DNA from: Saprospiraceae bacterium
GTDB lineage: Bacteria > Bacteroidota > Bacteroidia > Chitinophagales > Saprospiraceae
Assembly (NCBI GenBank): GCA_023299965.1
Contig: JALZVN010000274.1
Location: 1 to 7,177, forward strand
Reading direction: 5' to 3'
Length of the DNA: 7,177 nt
Shown here in pieces: positions 4,992 through 7,177 of this stretch. The translations under genes and the position numbers were made by a program. How positions within the stretch are numbered: position 1 is the stretch's first letter; the number at the start of each line of letters is the position of its first letter. Under the pieces are notes generated by a model. It saw only the letters and a list, made by a program, of their open reading frames with translations. It was not told the DNA's origin and did not search any database.

Positions 4992-6338
4992 CTACATGTA
5001 TTGATTGATAATATTTTCGAATAACTCTTGCTGCCCACTTCGTTGTTGAGGCGCATCATTATTTCTAGCTATGCTAGATAGGTCTTCCAAACTCAGATCT
5101 CCGTTTTCAAACTTTCTACCAGGTATAGTCTCAAAGGACTTATATCTATCAGTTCTCATATTCAAATATTCAGATTGCTCCAATACTTCAGTAGCAATCA
5201 ATAAGGCTCTAGCAAAAGTATCTATGCCACCGATGTGCGCATGAAATATATCGGCCAGGTCAGTAGAGTTGCGTCTCGTCTTTGCGTCAAAATTGATACC
5301 ACCTCCTTGAAATCCCTTACCAGGCAGTATGACTAAAAAGGACTCTACAAGTTCATAAATATTATTTGGGAACTGATCTGTATCCCAACCATTTTGATAA
5401 TCCCCCCGATTTGCGTCCATACTACCGAGCATGTTGTTGTCCACAGCTACTTGTAGCTCATGCTGAAAAGTATGCTGAGCAAGGGTAGCATGATTGACTT
5501 CGAGATTTAGCTTGAAGTCTTTATCAAGATCATACCTCTGGAGAAATCCAATCACGGTAGCGGCATCAAAATCATATTGATGTTTGCTAGGTTCCATAGG
5601 TTTAGGTTCGATAAAGAAAGTCCCTTTGAATCCTTGTCCACGGGCGTAGTCTTTTGCCATGTGTAAAAAGCGAGCCATGTGATCTAGTTCTTTTTTCATA
5701 TCTGTATTGAGCAGACTCATATAGCCCTCTCGACCACCCCAAAATACATAGTTCTCACCCCCTAATTTGATCGTCGCATCCAGTGCATTTTTGACTTGCG
5801 CTCCTGCATAGGCTACCACCTCAAAGTCTGGGTTGGTGGCAGCTCCGTTCATATATCTTGGATGTGAAAACAGATTGGCAGTGCCCCATAATAACTTCAC
5901 CCCGGAGTCTTTTTGTTTTTCTAATGCATAATCGGTGATGTACTCTAGCCGTTTAGCAGATTCATCTAAGTCCGTACCCTCTTCTATCAAATCAAAATCA
6001 TGAAAACAGTAATAGGGTAAACCGAGCTTTGTTATGAATTCAAATGCCGCATCCATTTTTTGAGTAGCTCTTTGTTTTACGCTTTCTCCATGCAGCCACG
6101 GAAACGCTTTGGTACCTGCTCCGAATGGATCACTCCCAGTACCACCGAAAGTATGCCAATAGCAAACCGCAAAACGGAAATGTTCTTCCATAGTCTTACC
6201 AGCCACTACCTGTCCCGGGTTGTACCATCTATACGCAAGTGGATTTTTAGATGCTCGACCTTCATAGTGTATCTTTGGGATATCTGCAAAGTATTCTTGA
6301 TCTCCCAATACCACCTTTGATTTATTAGTTTGAGCCAT
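4992..6338 (-). CDS. xylA: Xylose isomerase (EC 5.3.1.5), class II
   Basis: Converts D-xylose to D-xylulose in the cytoplasm, using two divalent metal ions in a TIM barrel. From the ATG at 6338 the protein has 448 residues beginning MAQTNKSK, close to the 440 of E. coli XylA. All key residues are present at a constant offset of 12 from the E. coli numbering I recall: catalytic His113 and Asp116 in CFHDFDL; metal ligands Glu244 (IEPKP), Glu280 and His283 (LEVNHATLAQH), Asp308 (MDAN), Asp319 and Asp321 (NGWDTDQFP), and Asp351 (INFDAKTRR). VFWGGREGY is at 198-206. The frame extends 17 codons further to a TTG at 6389, but those residues match no family feature, so the ATG is preferred. Transketolase lies downstream on the same strand. 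No xylulokinase is in the window. Regulation is not evident; the divergent spacer has small inverted repeats but no clear promoter box. Confidence 0.96.
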   Translation of the reverse strand: MAQTNKSKVVLGDQEYFADIPKIHYEGRASKNPLAYRWYNPGQVVAGKTMEEHFRFAVCYWHTFGGTGSDPFGAGTKAFPWLHGESVKQRATQKMDAAFEFITKLGLPYYCFHDFDLIEEGTDLDESAKRLEYITDYALEKQKDSGVKLLWGTANLFSHPRYMNGAATNPDFEVVAYAGAQVKNALDATIKLGGENYVFWGGREGYMSLLNTDMKKELDHMARFLHMAKDYARGQGFKGTFFIEPKPMEPSKHQYDFDAATVIGFLQRYDLDKDFKLNLEVNHATLAQHTFQHELQVAVDNNMLGSMDANRGDYQNGWDTDQFPNNIYELVESFLVILPGKGFQGGGINFDAKTRRNSTDLADIFHAHIGGIDTFARALLIATEVLEQSEYLNMRTDRYKSFETIPGRKFENGDLSLEDLSSIARNNDAPQQRSGQQELFENIINQYM

Positions 6339-6624
6339 TTTATCGTATTTTCTATTTACACCATTTAATTCGGAATAATGGTTCGACAATTTTTGTAAAA
6401 TACTAAATCAGCTTTAGCCTACAGGATTGATTATCATCCTATGGTATACGAAAAGAGATTTCCGTAAATTTATGAGAGTTAGCGATTTATTATTTGATGC
6501 AGAACCATTGTCGTAATAAAGATGCAAAAATTTGAGAGGTTTTAATAAGACCTAATATACGTATGCTTCCTGTTAGCATGTTTAAAGAAGCAGTAACTTA
6601 TCCGATCGTAGTACATGTATTAAC

Positions 6625-6639
6625 TTAACAAATTGTTAA
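6625..6639. promoter_or_regulatory. Palindrome TTAACAAATTGTTAA, possible operator
   Basis: Two 7-base arms (TTAACAA / TTGTTAA) meet around a single central A, the form expected of a dimeric helix-turn-helix regulator's site. It lies between the divergent genes, about 150 bp before the outer-membrane protein start and about 290 bp before the xylA start, so it could control either. No regulator gene is seen, and AT-rich spacers can yield such symmetry by chance. Confidence 0.3.
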
Positions 6640-6720
6640 ACACAATCAAATTACGGCCATATAGCTGTATCTATCTGAGATTTCTGCATTATAATACTAA
6701 CTTCATGATAGCATAAAACA

Positions 6721-6755
6721 AGTAGGAGAACTGTATTGGAGTCAACTCTTCTACT
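6721..6755 (+). promoter_or_regulatory. Imperfect leader hairpin before the outer-membrane protein gene
   Basis: AGTAGGAGAACTG (6721-6733) can pair with CAACTCTTCTACT (6743-6755) in RNA: nine pairs including one G-U, two mismatches, then two more pairs, with a 9-base loop. It ends 32 bp before the ATG at 6788, so it would lie in the leader if transcription starts upstream. There is no T-run, so it is not a terminator. It could affect mRNA stability or translation, or be incidental. Confidence 0.28.
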
Positions 6756-6787
6756 ACTATTTCTAATCACACATCTTAAAGCTTCAT

Positions 6788-7177
6788 ATGCGCTCTCGAT
6801 TTAATTTGTTTATTCTTTTTTTATTCTTCGGTATTAGTTTATTCGCCCAAAAAAACACATTCAACATCACTGGTGTGGTCACTGATACACTAGGCGAGCC
6901 GTTGATATCTTCCACTATTTTATTACTTGAAAAGCAAGATTCTACTATGGTAGAATTTACAAAGTCGGAACTCAGTGGAGAATTTATATTCAGAAATATA
7001 GAACCAGGAGACTACTTAGTCAAAACGACCTACATTGGATACATTCCAAGTACTGTTGATGCAAGTGCACATGATGGTAAAAATATCAATCTAGGCAAGG
7101 TCCAGATGAGCGAATTGGCAGAAGAGTTGATGACTGTCGTGATCAAAGCTGCAAAAGCACCCATCAAGATGAGAGGG
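6788..7177 (+). CDS. Outer-membrane beta-barrel / TonB-receptor-like protein, N-terminal part
   Basis: Starting at ATG 6788, 130 codons run open to the window end, so only the N-terminus is seen. Residues 1-20 are a signal peptide (MRSRFN, then a Phe/Leu/Ile-rich core, cleavage near LFAQ). Residues about 24-110 form a carboxypeptidase-regulatory-like beta-sandwich: NITGVVTDTLGEPLISSTILL, SGEFIFRNIEPGDYLVKTTYIGY, then NLGKVQMSE. The next segment, EELMTVVIKAAKAPIKMRG, matches the linker seen in large Bacteroidota outer-membrane proteins of the OMP_b-brl_3/TonB-receptor-like type, which usually continue with a plug-like region and a beta-barrel of several hundred residues. That continuation is expected, not seen. 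The substrate is unknown. The gene is divergent from xylA; that closeness hints at, but does not show, a part in sugar uptake. The leader before the ATG is A-rich with no Shine-Dalgarno, as is usual in the phylum. Confidence 0.85.
   Translation, partial: MRSRFNLFILFLFFGISLFAQKNTFNITGVVTDTLGEPLISSTILLLEKQDSTMVEFTKSELSGEFIFRNIEPGDYLVKTTYIGYIPSTVDASAHDGKNINLGKVQMSELAEELMTVVIKAAKAPIKMRG

Larger units (their letters stand above)
6339..6787. other. Divergent intergenic region between xylA and the outer-membrane protein gene
   Basis: About 450 bp with no convincing gene or tRNA. It must hold promoters for both divergent genes, but I find no full TAnnTTTG box for either. Visible structures are: a bulged inverted repeat at 6423-6440 (AGGAT..GA with TC..ATCCT); a 7-1-7 palindrome at 6625-6639; an 8-bp palindrome ATACGTAT at 6557-6564; and an imperfect 13-bp hairpin at 6721-6755 just before the rightward gene. 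Confidence 0.65.

Noticed and set aside
6060..6320. Open frame of 86 codons on the plus strand
   Set aside because: Antisense to conserved xylose isomerase sequence; no family resemblance.
1..7177. CRISPR array, tRNA or rRNA genes, insertion sequences, phage or defence genes
   Set aside because: No regularly spaced repeats, cloverleaf-like segments, transposase, or nuclease/helicase/toxin-like proteins were seen on either strand.

Overview
The window looks like chromosomal DNA of a member of the Bacteroidota. The signs are AT-rich spacers around moderately GC coding sequence, no Shine-Dalgarno sequences before the starts, a TAnnTTTG-type -7 box before the transketolase gene, a signal peptide ending in FAQ on the YceI-like protein, and a carboxypeptidase-regulatory-like domain opening an outer-membrane protein. 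A marine or environmental Flavobacteriia/Saprospiria-like lineage is my guess; no rRNA or marker gene is present to fix the genus.

Layout. From left to right, five genes read leftwards (minus strand) and one reads rightwards. (1) 1-782, minus: exported WD40-repeat protein, cut by the left edge. (2) 783-1334: spacer with a 16-bp palindrome, an 8-bp hairpin, a GC-rich structured repeat-like element and a strong terminator. (3) 1335-1748 and 1779-2390, minus: a membrane-anchored OB-fold (tRNA_anti-like) protein and an exported YceI-like protein, 30 bp apart and probably one transcript; the YceI gene appears to start with TTG. (4) 2483-2519: a clear intrinsic terminator for the next gene. (5) 2551-4599, minus: full-length transketolase with its own candidate promoter. 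(6) 4600-4991: spacer holding a second, longer GC-rich element with two strong hairpins. (7) 4992-6338, minus: full-length class II xylose isomerase with all metal and catalytic residues; its start is moved to an internal ATG. (8) 6339-6787: divergent spacer with several small inverted repeats. (9) 6788-7177, plus: N-terminus of an outer-membrane beta-barrel/TonB-receptor-like protein, cut by the right edge.

How the genes fit together. Xylose isomerase makes D-xylulose from D-xylose. After phosphorylation by xylulokinase, which is not in this window, transketolase carries the carbon through the non-oxidative pentose phosphate pathway. The two genes lie in the same direction but are separated by about 390 bp containing the structured element, and transketolase seems to have its own promoter, so they may be co-located rather than one operon. 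The divergent outer-membrane protein could be an envelope partner, but nothing in the visible 130 residues shows a sugar substrate.

I found no clearly novel multi-gene system. The most interesting material is non-coding: two GC-rich, hairpin-bearing intergenic elements that look like members of a dispersed Bacteroidota repeat family, and some palindromes that may be operators.
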